From assembly GCA_016617855.1 (NCBI GenBank), contig JAECUM010004940.1, forward strand, positions 30,244 through 94,243: a DNA stretch of 64,000 nucleotides, in the 5' to 3' direction. Positions 1 through 9,727 of this stretch are shown piece by piece. Under the pieces are notes generated by a model that searched no databases, was not told where the DNA came from, and saw only the letters and a list, made by a program, of their open reading frames with translations. This stretch comes from Megalonaias nervosa (Eukaryota > Mollusca > Bivalvia > Unionida > Unionidae). Numbering within the stretch: the first letter of the stretch is position 1; each line of letters starts with the position of its first letter. The position numbers were made by a program, and so were the translations under genes.

Positions 1-418
1 AAACTCACAATTACATAGCACAATGATATTTTACAAACTTGGTGTTACTAAAGGTTCATTATGAAGAAATGGACATCAAGAACCAGCTGAGGACATAATT
101 CTGAATTTTGAAAATAATCGTGTTGCACGTGCATATCATCATTTGATGACATTCATGCGACGTGATCAAAATGTTGATTCTGGTCTACAAATATCACAAC
201 TAGATTTTACAACGTTGTATCCGATCTATTACTTTTCGCTGGAACACATGGATTTATTTTGACAATCTGTCGTTGATATACATTTTCGAGCTCGTGTGGC
301 AAGAGGAGCTATTGCTAATTACAGAGCAATCGCTGTTATACTCTCAGACAAAATAATGCTGCTTGGAGGTGTTGGTGGACGAATGAGAGTCACTGATGCC
401 CCAGTGAAGAACATGTGA
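1..418 (+). pseudogene. Polinton/adintovirus-like major capsid protein, C-terminal fragment (remnant 1)
   Basis: This is the C-terminal end of a double-jelly-roll major capsid (hexon-like) protein, cut by the left window edge. The readable frame contains DSGLQISQLDF and YPIYYFSLEHMDLF. The same signature recurs at 21.3-21.5 kb (- strand) and at 44.8 kb (+), in both cases at the end of a longer capsid-like region. An in-frame TGA at about 259-261 breaks the frame, and the terminal TGA is at 416-418. The pX-like gene follows at once, as is usual in Polinton capsid modules. It is a dead copy; the family call rests on recognised motifs, not an alignment. Confidence 0.72.
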
Positions 419-459
419 TCCACTGCACGATCAGCAATTAAATCACTCATGATATTATA

Positions 460-870
460 ATGTCATATCATCAAGTTAATGTTACTCTAACTCCTGGTTA
501 GATTAAAAAGTTACAATCAGCATTGAAAAAGAATTCTGGAATAAAAATAATGCTGAAATCAGCAATATTGCAAGGTCCAAATAAGCTATCCCTGACAAAA
601 CGTCAACTCAGACACTTTAATGATGCCAAACGATCGAAAATCGGTGTCTTTCTGCGGGTGCCATTAAAGACATTACTAAGACGGGTGGTATAATCCCACT
701 TCTTGCAGCTATATCAGCGTTGATAGCCGCTGCAGCCGCCGCTGTTGCAAAAGCAGCTGCACTTGGTGCTGTTGGAACTGCTGCGGGGATGGCATTTATG
801 AAAACAACAGGTCACGGACTAAAGAATTCCCAAAAATGCGGCTTCCAAAAATGGAATTGGTCTAAGACTG
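460..870 (+). pseudogene. pX/mu-like minor capsid or core protein remnant
   Basis: The start ATG at 460 opens a basic protein with spaced LT-x-x-Q-type elements (VTLTPG, then LSLTKRQLRHF) and many Lys/Arg. A frameshift near 640 leads to a hydrophobic Ala/Gly-rich stretch (GGIIPLLAAISALIAAAAAA). Basic LTxxQ repeats followed by a hydrophobic segment are the pattern of Polinton/adintovirus pX-like proteins, which resemble adenovirus core/minor capsid proteins. The codon after LTPG is TAG, probably a decayed CAG. It starts about 40 bp after the capsid gene stop, so the two were probably expressed together. A second pX-like remnant is at 45.2 kb. Confidence 0.62.
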
Positions 871-879
871 CCAGGTCCC

Positions 880-1620
880 TCATGCAAGAATTGGAGATAT
901 TATGTATGGTGATCTCAACATCAGCAGAAATACAATTATTAATGTGAGAGAACCAAAATCAGATGATGATGTGGCAACAAAAAAAAATATGTAGACAACA
1001 ATGGTGCCATGATCAGAACTGAGATCAGTAAATACGTTGCTAAACCTGGCGATGCAATGACTGGCGATCTCAACATGGGCAGAAATAGCACTGCTAATTT
1101 GAGAGAACCAGAATAAAATGATGACGCTGCAACAAAAAAAATACATTGACAATAGTAACATCCCGATGATGACCTCATTAATGACAATCAATGACGGAAT
1201 GACCACATTTAGATCTGAATATGCCAATCATGTAACCACGTTTACAGATTTTCATAGAAACGTAAATAGAACCATTAATGAATTTTTTGGGAGTCCAGTA
1301 GTCATCAACATTAAGCTCAAAAAGATTACCGATGGTGTAGTATATACAGTAGTGTCTGGATCAGCATTATAGACACCACTCAGTAAATCCATCAAACATA
1401 CCACTGAGGTTACCGGCATATACAGGTTCTCAGTATTCGGTGTTACAACATTTACAATATCTACCACAATTTCACGGCAATATTCAGTTAGTGGATCTTC
1501 TGGATCTGTGTTAGTGATATAGAAGCAAAACGACGAGGAAATATTTGTGGTGGAATCCGGAGAAGAAATGCATCGACGTGTTGTACTATTGGTGTCTTGA
1601 ATTCGTCGCCAAACTAGCAC
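880..1620 (+). pseudogene. fibre-like protein with phage-tail-fibre-type repeats, decayed
   Basis: Two consecutive repeats are readable. The first has GDLNISRN, then NVREPKSDDDVATKK. After a one-base frameshift the second has GDAMTGDLNMGRN, then NLREPE and DDAATKK. The GD-x-M-x-GDLNM...N..EP...DDA-x-KKY-x-D pattern is that of caudovirus tail-fibre shaft repeats and of fibre-like proteins in some adintoviruses. The part from about 1150 to 1600 would form a head; it includes VFGVTTFTISTTI and VSGSSGSVL, which look like short beta strands, but I cannot name the fold. There are at least three frame breaks. It sits between the pX-like gene and a membrane-protein gene in the same direction. Receptor attachment is inferred from the repeat type only. 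Confidence 0.55.
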
Positions 1621-1646
1621 CTACTTAAAATTTAGCAATTTATATA

Positions 1647-2147
1647 ATGAACCAATTACCGGTAATCCCAACTGATGTTCAACGTTTCAGATACGAGCAA
1701 GCGTGTTTGTGGAATGCCCAACTGAAAAATATCATTGATGAGTGTACAGAAAAAAAGTACCTTAGACGTATCGTTGTTACTGACATAATTGCATATTCTG
1801 TATCCGCTGTAGTCGCTGAAACAGCAACTAGAATCTGATCATTATCAGCTACATACATAATACAACCAGTAATAGGAACTGACGTTGCAGTTATAACTGG
1901 TGTTGCTGGTATTCTTAATATCGTCACAATAAAGATATATACGTGCGAGGCTGATAAATTACATGAATATACAACATTGTTATTAGTGGCAACACAAGCA
2001 CACGCCAAATTATCATAGCTGATAACATCAGGGTTCAATGATGTAATAATATCAGATCAGGAATTCGAAGAAATGACTAAGGTTTACTATCAAGCAACTG
2101 AAAACCAACCCGCCTTGCCTAAAGACAAGGACTCTGTCAAGGATTAG
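1647..2147 (+). pseudogene. small membrane-type protein of remnant 1, 167 codons with two internal stops
   Basis: One frame runs from ATG 1647 to TAG 2147, broken only by TGA at 1836-1838 and a TAG near 2016. It encodes a helical N-terminus (about 1-45), then hydrophobic stretches (IIAYSVSAVVAE; VIGTDVAVITGVAGILNIVT) and an acidic end with ISDQEFEEM. A 'his/helical segment then ISD-x-EF' ending recurs in hypothetical membrane proteins of Polinton-like elements, as I recall them; I cannot name a function. The lack of frameshifts makes it one of the least damaged genes of this remnant. A 9-bp inverted repeat covers its stop codon. Confidence 0.45.
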
Positions 2148-2169
2148 AATCTCCCCTCCCCCTTGACAG
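2134..2169. terminator. 9-bp inverted repeat at the 3' end of the membrane-protein gene
   Basis: CTGTCAAGG at 2134-2142 pairs perfectly with CCTTGACAG at 2161-2169 across an 18-base loop that contains the TAG stop. A related CCCCTTGAC/GTCAGGGG inverted repeat lies at about 4737-4762 in the same remnant. A 3'-end or boundary role is a guess; the pairing itself is seen. Confidence 0.3.
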
Positions 2170-2250
2170 AATCAAAGACAAAGACAGGTATTTAGACTCC
2201 TGACTTAAATAATAACGTCGCAACATCAATATCTGTTAACATCAGGGCGA

Positions 2251-3562
2251 TTGCTAGAACAAATCGTCGCTAATATAGCACCACCAACAACCACGATGAT
2301 ATCAGTAACGTCAACCAAACCTAAATTTGACGTTAGCTTTCCAACGGCAATTTCAGCCAAGGAAACAGCTCTAGCACAATTGCGAGTATATTACAGCTGG
2401 CCAAATATTAGATCAAAGTTATTCGGTGGGTTGCAAGCAAATAATTCATTGGTATTTGCGCATAAAAATAAGTCTGATGGAAATCCTGATTGGCAAGTTG
2501 TTGGTATTACTACGGGCAGTTATCAAATAGAATAGATGAATAGTGAATTTCAGCGCAGGATTAAATCTATCACAGGAAAAGAATCCAAGATCGCTATTGC
2601 AGTTCATGAGCCAACGTTATCAGCAGCGTTCGAAACATCAATGCCTAACTACAGCGTAGATTTATATCAGTCGTCGATTCCAGCAGTAGTATATGTACTT
2701 CCGGATTTAATATCACTCTGGATGGCAAAGCTCTCCCCGTTAAAATGATATGGAGATATGACACCTCCGAGATGTCATTTACCGAAGATGATATCAAAGT
2801 ATTATTCGATGAAATTAATCATGAGCACAAACGAATGAGCGACAAACTACGTCAGTCATTCAACCACTATCTCCTCGTTATGAACGGAAGGAAGGAAATC
2901 AAGCAAATAGAGCACCTGAACCATGTTGTATCGGATCTCAAGATTGCTCATCAAAGAGCTATGCAAGCGGTGATTGAATCCAAAAGTGGATTTATCGATG
3001 ATGATATATACCCACATAAACAATTATTCCTAAATAAATACTCGATCACTGAGGCAGATTTGCTACGTTTAAACATCCTGGATTTAACGCCGACGAACTG
3101 AAGAAAAACGTCAGTGACATCATCAATGAGTACTATCCCAAATTCACTGAAGCATGGGGAGCGATATCCCCTCCACGGAGTATTCTCAAACATGATAATG
3201 ATCTAGACGGTGGTGGTCGTCATATATCACCAGGTGTTGTCAATATTGCATCAACGATTGCAGTTAATCTGGTGAGTAATGCCATCGATGGCAGCTACCA
3301 GACCCGGTCTGGGTCTGGAGTTGATCTTGAAAGATCCAGGGAGACACAGATTGCTGTGTTACAGCAGGGATATATCTTATATTCATTTACTCCTGAAGCA
3401 CCACCTGCATTTTTAATTATGTCAGTACCTGTTAATCCGGTTTATCTGAGATATCATAATCCGCTATTGTCACGGATACATTTAAGACTTACTGACCAAC
3501 AGGGACACCGTCTTGATTTAAGAGATAAATCTTTGACGATAAGTATGTATGTTAAATCCTGA
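2251..3562 (+). pseudogene. penton-like (single jelly-roll) minor capsid protein, interrupted
   Basis: The N-terminal part has ALAQLRVYYSWPNIR followed by ITTGSYQIE, and NYSVDLYQSSI. The C-terminal part has GYILYSFTPEAPPAF, NPVYLRY and LRLTDQQGHRLDLRDKSLTI. These match the start and end of Polinton/adintovirus penton proteins in order. Damage includes a TAG at 2533-2535, a TGA at 2746-2748 and at least two frame changes, the final frame running 3272-3562. Between the two penton-like parts, about 2745-3190, lies a highly charged helical stretch of roughly 150 codons that is not typical of the family (see findings). Another penton remnant is at 23.07-23.69 kb on the - strand. Confidence 0.65.
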
Positions 3563-3743
3563 CAATAGTCAGGGAATATAGCCAAGGAGTAAAACAAAAT
3601 CCCGCCCGGAGTAAGGTTTCATTGGACCCATGGAACCTTACAACAATAATGAAAAAATAAATTATTTTGTTTGGTATTATATAATGTACCAACACACGAG
3701 AGTTTTTGTATACAACAAGGCGATACTCGAAAATGCCGTTAAA

Positions 3744-4060
3744 ACTTAACACTTCCCCACAGAGAAAAGTTTAGTGTTAATGTACTTATCGAAGATTATG
3801 GCGATGAAACATTTTTGCTAACGCAAGAACAGTTAATGAGTTGCAAAGAGAACATGCTATTACAGCTGTATGTGATAGGGATCAAATTCTGAATTAGGCA
3901 CATTCTTGCCTTAAACGATCCAAGTTACAGGAAATACTTTATGGATTGTCCGAAAATTAAAATTCATCGGGGTAACTACCCAACCAAAATAAGATTTTCC
4001 GAGAAGAAAACAAAACAAACTACTATAGATGCCCACAGCAGCAGAAGCCGCCGACAACAG
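3744..4060 (+). pseudogene. unassigned remnant-1 gene fragment
   Basis: A single frame with one TGA (near 3893) reads through motifs such as VLIEDYGDETFLLTQEQL and LNDPSYRKYFMDCPKI. Local charge pattern and length without stops suggest former coding sequence. It lies downstream of the penton-like gene in the same direction and runs toward the oppositely oriented Cys-rich ORF. I do not recognise the family. Confidence 0.3.
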
Positions 4061-4075
4061 TCAAAACACGAGTTA

Positions 4076-4498
4076 TTATTCGATGTTACAACTTTCATTT
4101 TCACAGCAGTCACTTTCACAACTTTCACTTTCACAATTCGATTGTCTACAATTCGATTGTTTACAATTGCACATATTGTTTTCAACTGCACTCACAATCT
4201 TTTTTGTTTCATATTCTTGCGATAATTCTGATCTATTTTTTTCAATAGCCTCTGCGAGTGGAGCGAATTGCCGGACGTTTTTATCGTCGACATAAACTAG
4301 CGATTGTTTCATTGCCTGTTGGATTAATTTAATAAACATGTACTCGGCTGCTAGTGTGTATCTTCCTTCAGATTTTCGTTCTTGTAATATTTCAAAATAA
4401 TTTATGATCTTTTCAGGATCAAATTGATCAGAAAGTTTTACACAGTCATGTAAATTTTGAATTTCAGAAATAATCGCATTAATGTTTTCGTGGTTCAT
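4076..4498 (-). CDS. intact 140-aa ORF with Cys/Ser/Glu/Asn-rich tail, unknown function
   Basis: This uninterrupted ORF starts at ATG 4498 and ends at TAA 4076, the longest open frame in remnant 1. Residues 1-105 are charged and probably helical, without Cys. The last 35 residues hold nine Cys in short repeats, written as CESES-CESDC-CENES in the DNA. The + strand shows this end as CAxTTTCAC-type repeats. It could be a small metal-binding or disulfide protein of the element. It converges with the + strand genes, and the frame is cleaner than its neighbours. It may equally be a chance survivor of decay. No family recognised. Confidence 0.4.
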   Translation of the reverse strand: MNHENINAIISEIQNLHDCVKLSDQFDPEKIINYFEILQERKSEGRYTLAAEYMFIKLIQQAMKQSLVYVDDKNVRQFAPLAEAIEKNRSELSQEYETKKIVSAVENNMCNCKQSNCRQSNCESESCESDCCENESCNIE

Positions 4499-4499
4499 T

Positions 4500-5760
4500 A
4501 TATGATAAACATTTGTTTAAAATATAAACAAAAAATAGTAAAATCGATGTGTGGCTATTTCCTCACTTAGAGTGCTAACGTTCTAATATATTTATATTTA
4601 CCGATGCTACTGCTTCATGGTCATTATTCATAGTGTTTTACTCCAAGGACTCTCACTTACAGTGCTACCGTTCTCATATATTTTACCGATGATACTGCTT
4701 CGTGAATTTGGGTATAGTTTTACTCTCTTGTTTAATCCCCCTTGACTTTGTCACTGACTTTGTCAGGGGATTTTGTTTTTTTTTTGTCCCCTGGTGTGTT
4801 GCATCAGAACTCTCAGTTACACTGATATCGTTCTCATATATTTATATTTACCGGTGCTACTGCTTCATGAGTTAACAGTCACTGTCTGGTTTACTATTAC
4901 TGTCTATTTTTACCATGAGGTTGGGGGATTCTGTTTTCCACCTCATGGATATACCAAGTAGTTTTTACGTTCAACAGATTTATATTGATAACTTTAATTT
5001 TTGTGCACACTTCCCCCAAAATCGAACCCCGGGGAGTGCAAAATCAGCACCCAGCGGCAGACGCCGCCGAAGTTATTTAACAATGGTGGGGAGGTGTACA
5101 CAGATTTTTAGTTATCATTACATTTTATCTTTTGGGCTTGGAGCCCAAAATTATTAAATGCGATTTATTACAACCGTCGACAAATTTGACAATCACGGGA
5201 TTGGAACGCTAATTTCCACAAGCTGAGAGTGAAAATCCGCAACGCCACCGCTCGGCAACAGATCCTTATTACTATCATATGTTTTAAAAATTACTATAAA
5301 GTCACCAATACCCGGAAATCTAAAAATAACTCGCCTGGCTTACATCCAAGGGGGCGTGGCTTATTTTTATCTTTGTCTGTTCCTCTTGTCTCTTGTCCCT
5401 GGACAAGGCCCCTGATGAAGTAGGGGGCCGGTGGGCGGGTCTAACACACCAGGGGTTAAGGAAAACATTTTTTAAGAAACACAGGAATCCCTCCCCAAAA
5501 CAATAATTTCCTGTATAAGTAGAGTTCGTCACAGAATATAACACGGATGCAAGCGAGGCTACTGTTAAATCTCTCAACAAATGGAGGAGGAAGTTTTACT
5601 TGACAGAGTTATTACCCTTCACCTGGAGTTTTCACTCAGGAGTGAGATACCGAAATATTTTTGATTGTATTTCTTTGAAAATGTTGAGCTGATTATATTA
5701 TCTGCGACACGTTGTACCGAAGCTGGGAAAATACAGAAATATTTGGAAGCTGCATCTGTC
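4500..5760. repeat. non-coding part of remnant 1 with three diverged direct repeats
   Basis: Units at about 4562, 4649 and 4805 share CTCACTTACAGTGCTA-like sequence, then GTTCTCATATATTT and ACCG-TG-TACTGCTTC. Spacing is about 87 and 156 bp. A short CCCCTTGAC/GTCAGGGG inverted repeat lies between units 2 and 3. From 5000 to 5760 I see only short open frames; one starts at ATG 5581 and stops after 22 codons. No gene is supported. Confidence 0.45.
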
Positions 5761-5770
5761 GATGGAAATA

Positions 5771-6052
5771 TTATTTTTTCGCCTTTCTCTGTATTAACAG
5801 ATTTAACTGGTCTTGGATAATTATCATTTTTTCCAGACCCCCCCCGTTAAAACTATGACTCTGTGTAATAGCCTGAACATTACTCGAAGAAATATAAAGT
5901 TTTTGGCCGTTAATGTGATCAATCACAAGACCATACAAACATTCATACACAAATCTATGAGCGTTATACCTTTTTTTACCAACAGTGCACATGAGATAAC
6001 CAGCATTACTAACAGAGCCGACTGGTTTTTATTCGACAGTTCCTAATCACAT
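5771..6052 (-). pseudogene. HNH endonuclease-like gene remnant
   Basis: Reading the - strand, VGSVSNAGYLMC is followed by HRFVYECLYGLVIDHINGQKL and then NVQAITQSH. This is the order of phage/Polinton-type HNH homing-nuclease domains (beta strand with YL, HRF-x-YE, VDHING, N-x-Q-x-IT). A TAA interrupts just upstream of VGSV. The loop before DHING and the one after it are shorter than usual, which suggests small deletions. These proteins cut DNA and are frequent cargo of large DNA elements; the copy here looks inactive. Confidence 0.58.
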
Positions 6053-6147
6053 CAGCACGCGACGCCTCATAATTATTGATGATGGGATGCATTGCAAATT
6101 CATCAGCGTTTTTTGTTTGCTCCACTTATATAGATTATATTATTTGT

Positions 6148-6378
6148 CTAAATTATTATTTTATTACTAGAAAAAATATGTAGAATTCTGCTAGCGTGAA
6201 AATCTAGTCTCCAGCGTTCTTTTTTTATAGGAGATTCAACGGTATCATTTTTTATATCATAATACCGTTTCAAAGCTCTGTATTTTTTGCCTCCATAGTC
6301 TACACACAACTGCGTTTCCCCCCTGACTCCCTTGTTGCATTTCAAACACGGCTTTGGTCCTGGACTCGCTCGTCGCAC
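6148..6378 (-). CDS. short basic ORF with a CxxC pair, unassigned
   Basis: The 76-codon frame contains PCLKCNKGV followed by LCVDYGGKKYRALKRYYDI. One CxxC and a later Cys hint at a small zinc-binding unit, but the length and lack of a partner motif leave this open. It lies upstream of the HNH remnant on the same strand and could belong to the same damaged gene. Function unknown. Confidence 0.25.
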   Translation of the reverse strand: MRRASPGPKPCLKCNKGVRGETQLCVDYGGKKYRALKRYYDIKNDTVESPIKKERWRLDFHASRILHIFSSNKIII

Positions 6379-8393
6379 ACTCTATAGGTGGTATCCACAG
6401 AATCTGTTACACAAAATTTATTACAAGGAAAGTTTAATTTAAATATACATTTGCTTAATTATATGATGGAAGAATTTACAAGATTATCTGCGATCAAGCC
6501 CTCTTAGGCTAGATTTGATCTTGACAGAATAACCCCTGACTTGCAGAGGCGAGCTCTGTTTGATGTTGATTTCACGAATAAGACTTTAATCAATCGTATC
6601 CGTGAAGCCAAGAGTGAGAGTTTCGCACCGATGGAACGGCATATTTGAGTCAACATTCAGAATTAGGCAAGATGATTGTAAAGGGGTGGTGTGTCGTGTG
6701 GTGAGAGCCCCTCTTTAATTGATTTGGCTATCGTTATCTAGAGGATGACCTCCCTCGATGTTATTGCCCAGTGTGAGTAGATAGAGAGAATAATGACAGA
6801 GAACTAAGCAAGACTATTGAGAAGAAATAAACAAATATGAGCCCCCTTAAACAATAAAATGAAATAAATTTAATTAATTAATACATAAGCTAAAATTGCA
6901 ATTACAATCCAACCGATTTACATTAATGGAATTTAATAGCAGTGTTCAATTTATGGATTCGTTCATCATACATCATAGTAACGAGTGGTGAAAAGAGGAC
7001 AATGTCCACGCCTGACTTGCATCACCTGGCGTCGTTCTCTCTTGATTTTGCGTATTCCACGTCTTGGATCTTCCTCTTGACCCTTCTATTCTGAACTCTC
7101 TATTTGCGGACTTCCCTCTTGGACTGTCCTTATCGAGTTTCTCTGGGAGGATATAGAAAGCAGTTCCCTTAAATGACAAGATTACGACTAAAGCTGTATA
7201 TGTTTCACCACCTATCCATATATATAAAAATCTCTCACTTCCGTTATTCAGAAACGTAAATAGCTATCCACACTGCATAAATTCTGACATAATGTGACCT
7301 TAACGATTAACGGTCCTTACAAATATACTGTATTTGAGGTAAGGTACAGTCGATATCTATAGTTACAAATGGCCATTGCAATATACCAAGTCTGACCTTA
7401 ATTAAACAGTTCATCGCCTCGTTCCACCAGCGATGACTAGAAATTAACACGCGCGGTGTTTACAAACAGCGTTGCCGTATATATTAGCACACATTACTAT
7501 ACGACTTCTTACACCTAGCTAGTCAGTTCCACTCAATAAGATACATCCTCGATTACTATTGCATAAGATTCACTAAATTCTAGCTTACAGTAACCAATAA
7601 CCTGCAAGATCATTTGAGCATTACAAAATCAAATATAAAAATGCAATTATCATTAACTCATGATGAACAGTATCATCCTACAGACAAAGGAAATTAATTC
7701 ATATAACTCTAAGAAATTCTACACATTTGAATATATAAGTCCAACAAAAAAAAAAATAGAAAATTACATGGAAATTAACATTGCGTACCTTAATGCTGTT
7801 TCTTTTCCACACAATCGTGCGTCCTAGCACTATAGCCTGTCTTTTCCTTTCAAGACAGATATGTGGCCTCTCTACTTTGTTAACGGGGAAAAACTCTGTT
7901 CTCAGGTTTCCATCGGAGTCTCAAATTTGACTTCTCGCAAGCAAATTTGGACTAAAGAATTCTGAGCCAAGTCGCTACCTAAAATTCAGATTACTTCCAA
8001 AGTGTACGCCTTAATTTTAACTGACCAATCAAAAGCAAATATTCCTAAATTCTCCCCAGAATAATCATGTTTTTCATCAGATTTTGACATCCTAGGATAT
8101 GATGCAATTAGCTTTACTTTGAAGATCAATTATTTGACATAAGGTCCTTTACAAACAGATACGGTTGGTAATTCTAATGTACTCTCTGCCAGTATACCGT
8201 TACGATGACTGGGTCAATTCCACTGAAGCTTAAACATAGGCCCTTTTACGTTTCACAGATGAAACAATGGAAATATGAAAGTGAACTTTCTCAAAGACTT
8301 TTCTGGCTTGACTATGATAAAAGTTTAATGCAGAATTTGTTCAACTTTAGGATCCAGTACTTCGTCAAAATTCGACACATTACAATGGGGAAC
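6379..8393. other. no gene seen; AT-rich spacer
   Basis: A readable but broken frame at about 6462-6645 (+) may be the last trace of remnant 1. After that I find only short chance ORFs and AT-rich sequence. I could not locate a terminal inverted repeat that would mark the end of the element. Confidence 0.4.
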
Positions 8394-8617
8394 TAGCATG
8401 TGAGAGCACAGGGGTTATTTGACTGTAGTTTGTGAGAGCACAGGGGTTATTCGACTGTAGTATGTGATAGCACAGGGGTCATTTGACTGTAGTATGTGAC
8501 AGCACAGGGATTATTTGACTGTAGTATGTGACAGCACAGGGTTATTTGACTGTAGTATGTGACAGCACAGGGGTTATTTGACTGTAGTATGTGACAGCAC
8601 AGGGGTTATTTGACTGA
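8394..8617. repeat. 32-bp minisatellite, seven units
   Basis: Seven head-to-tail copies have the core AGCACAGGGGTTATTTGACT preceded by TAGTATGTGAC. Units differ by single substitutions (GAGAG/GATAG/GACAG) and one base is lost in unit 5. There are no unique spacers, so this is not a CRISPR array. Confidence 0.9.
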
Positions 8618-9534
8618 CCATCACATTGGAAGAATGGCGAAATTTATGACACACTGAGGCATTGAGGCTTTAAACATCGCCATGTATATTTTCTCCTTAA
8701 TTTAAGTGCATTTTAATTAATTAAGTTGTCTTCATCTTTAAAGTCGAAATAGTAAAAACATTAAAATCAGAAGGGAATTGTGTCAGCAGAGGACACTAAA
8801 CGTTTTAAACTCTTTGATTGTTATCATGCACATCTCTTAGAGAACAGAGATGCTTTCCTAGCTATGTTTCATTATAATTAATAAAATTTTGGGCATAAGG
8901 GGCATGTTAGTTATGTTTTTTGGATTTGTTCACTATCTTTTACAAACTGAATCGAGCGAATTCGTGCAGGTGTAATTGCACTTGGTACACATCACCGGAC
9001 TATCGTCATGTCCCACGTATAAAAAGCCTACTTACCTACAGTAAACTAGAGTTGTTAGTGAGCAGGAACTCGCAAGATAACCTCCTCGTCTGTGACATCA
9101 GTCAGTACCTTTGAGAGTAGCCAACTGACCACAGAATGAAGGCCTGGGACATAACTGATTTCCCACTTGATATGCAAGTTTGGTTGCAATAGGTTATTGG
9201 TTCGAAATATATTTTCGCAGCACCGACTGCCCAAAACCAGGAAATAATCACTAAAATCCAACAAAGTTGTTAATGGAGACGTAAATACAAAAAACATCTA
9301 CCATTAACTACGCCTCGGAAAATCACTTGTCTCCGACTGACCACAAACGTCATACCTGTGGTCATAAATCTTTAGACTCAGCCATCCAACCAAATGATGA
9401 TTCCAGGCATTATTAAAGATCTGAATCAGAATCAATGGATCTGGTCTCCTGGATCCACCACTATCTATCCAGCAAAAGGTAAAGAGCAAAGTCATCAATT
9501 ATAAATAGATAATAATGACGCTATGGTCTTCAAA
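8618..9534. other. no gene; part matches 30.24-30.36 kb
   Basis: Only short chance ORFs are present. The stretch about 9150-9300 resembles 30240-30360 (shared AAATAATC, AACAAAG.T and GACGTAAATACAAA blocks), so it is probably an old dispersed repeat. Confidence 0.35.
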
Positions 9535-9727
9535 TGTGTGTGTGATTTTGGATTTTAACGTAGCTTTAACAATTTTTCAGTCATATCTCTACGATGTCTG
9601 CAGTGTGGCAGTTTATAATGATGTTTAGCACTGGGGCATCATGCTGCAGACGTGTAGCATCATGCCCCACCCAGTCACATTATTTTGACATCAGGCCGAC
9701 CACTCCTAACACTAACCTCTTAATGTT
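9535..9727 (-). mobile_element. SINE copy 1, 5'-truncated, (CA)n tail
   Basis: On the - strand this copy runs from CATTAAGAGGTTAGTG through a CCTGATGTCAAAATAATGTG segment to CTGAAAAATTGTTAAAGC and ends TTAAAATCCAAAATCACACA. The same body occurs at 17179-17345 (-) and 42015-42332 (+). The last one keeps the tRNA-like head with RNA polymerase III boxes, which is lost here. Confidence 0.8.

Noticed and set aside
1252..1620. 122-codon - strand ORF
   Set aside because: It overlaps the fibre-like remnant on +, whose pieces form a consistent series with neighbours; the - frame has no motif.
8394..8617. CRISPR-like array
   Set aside because: Repeats are contiguous with no unique spacers, and the genome is eukaryotic.
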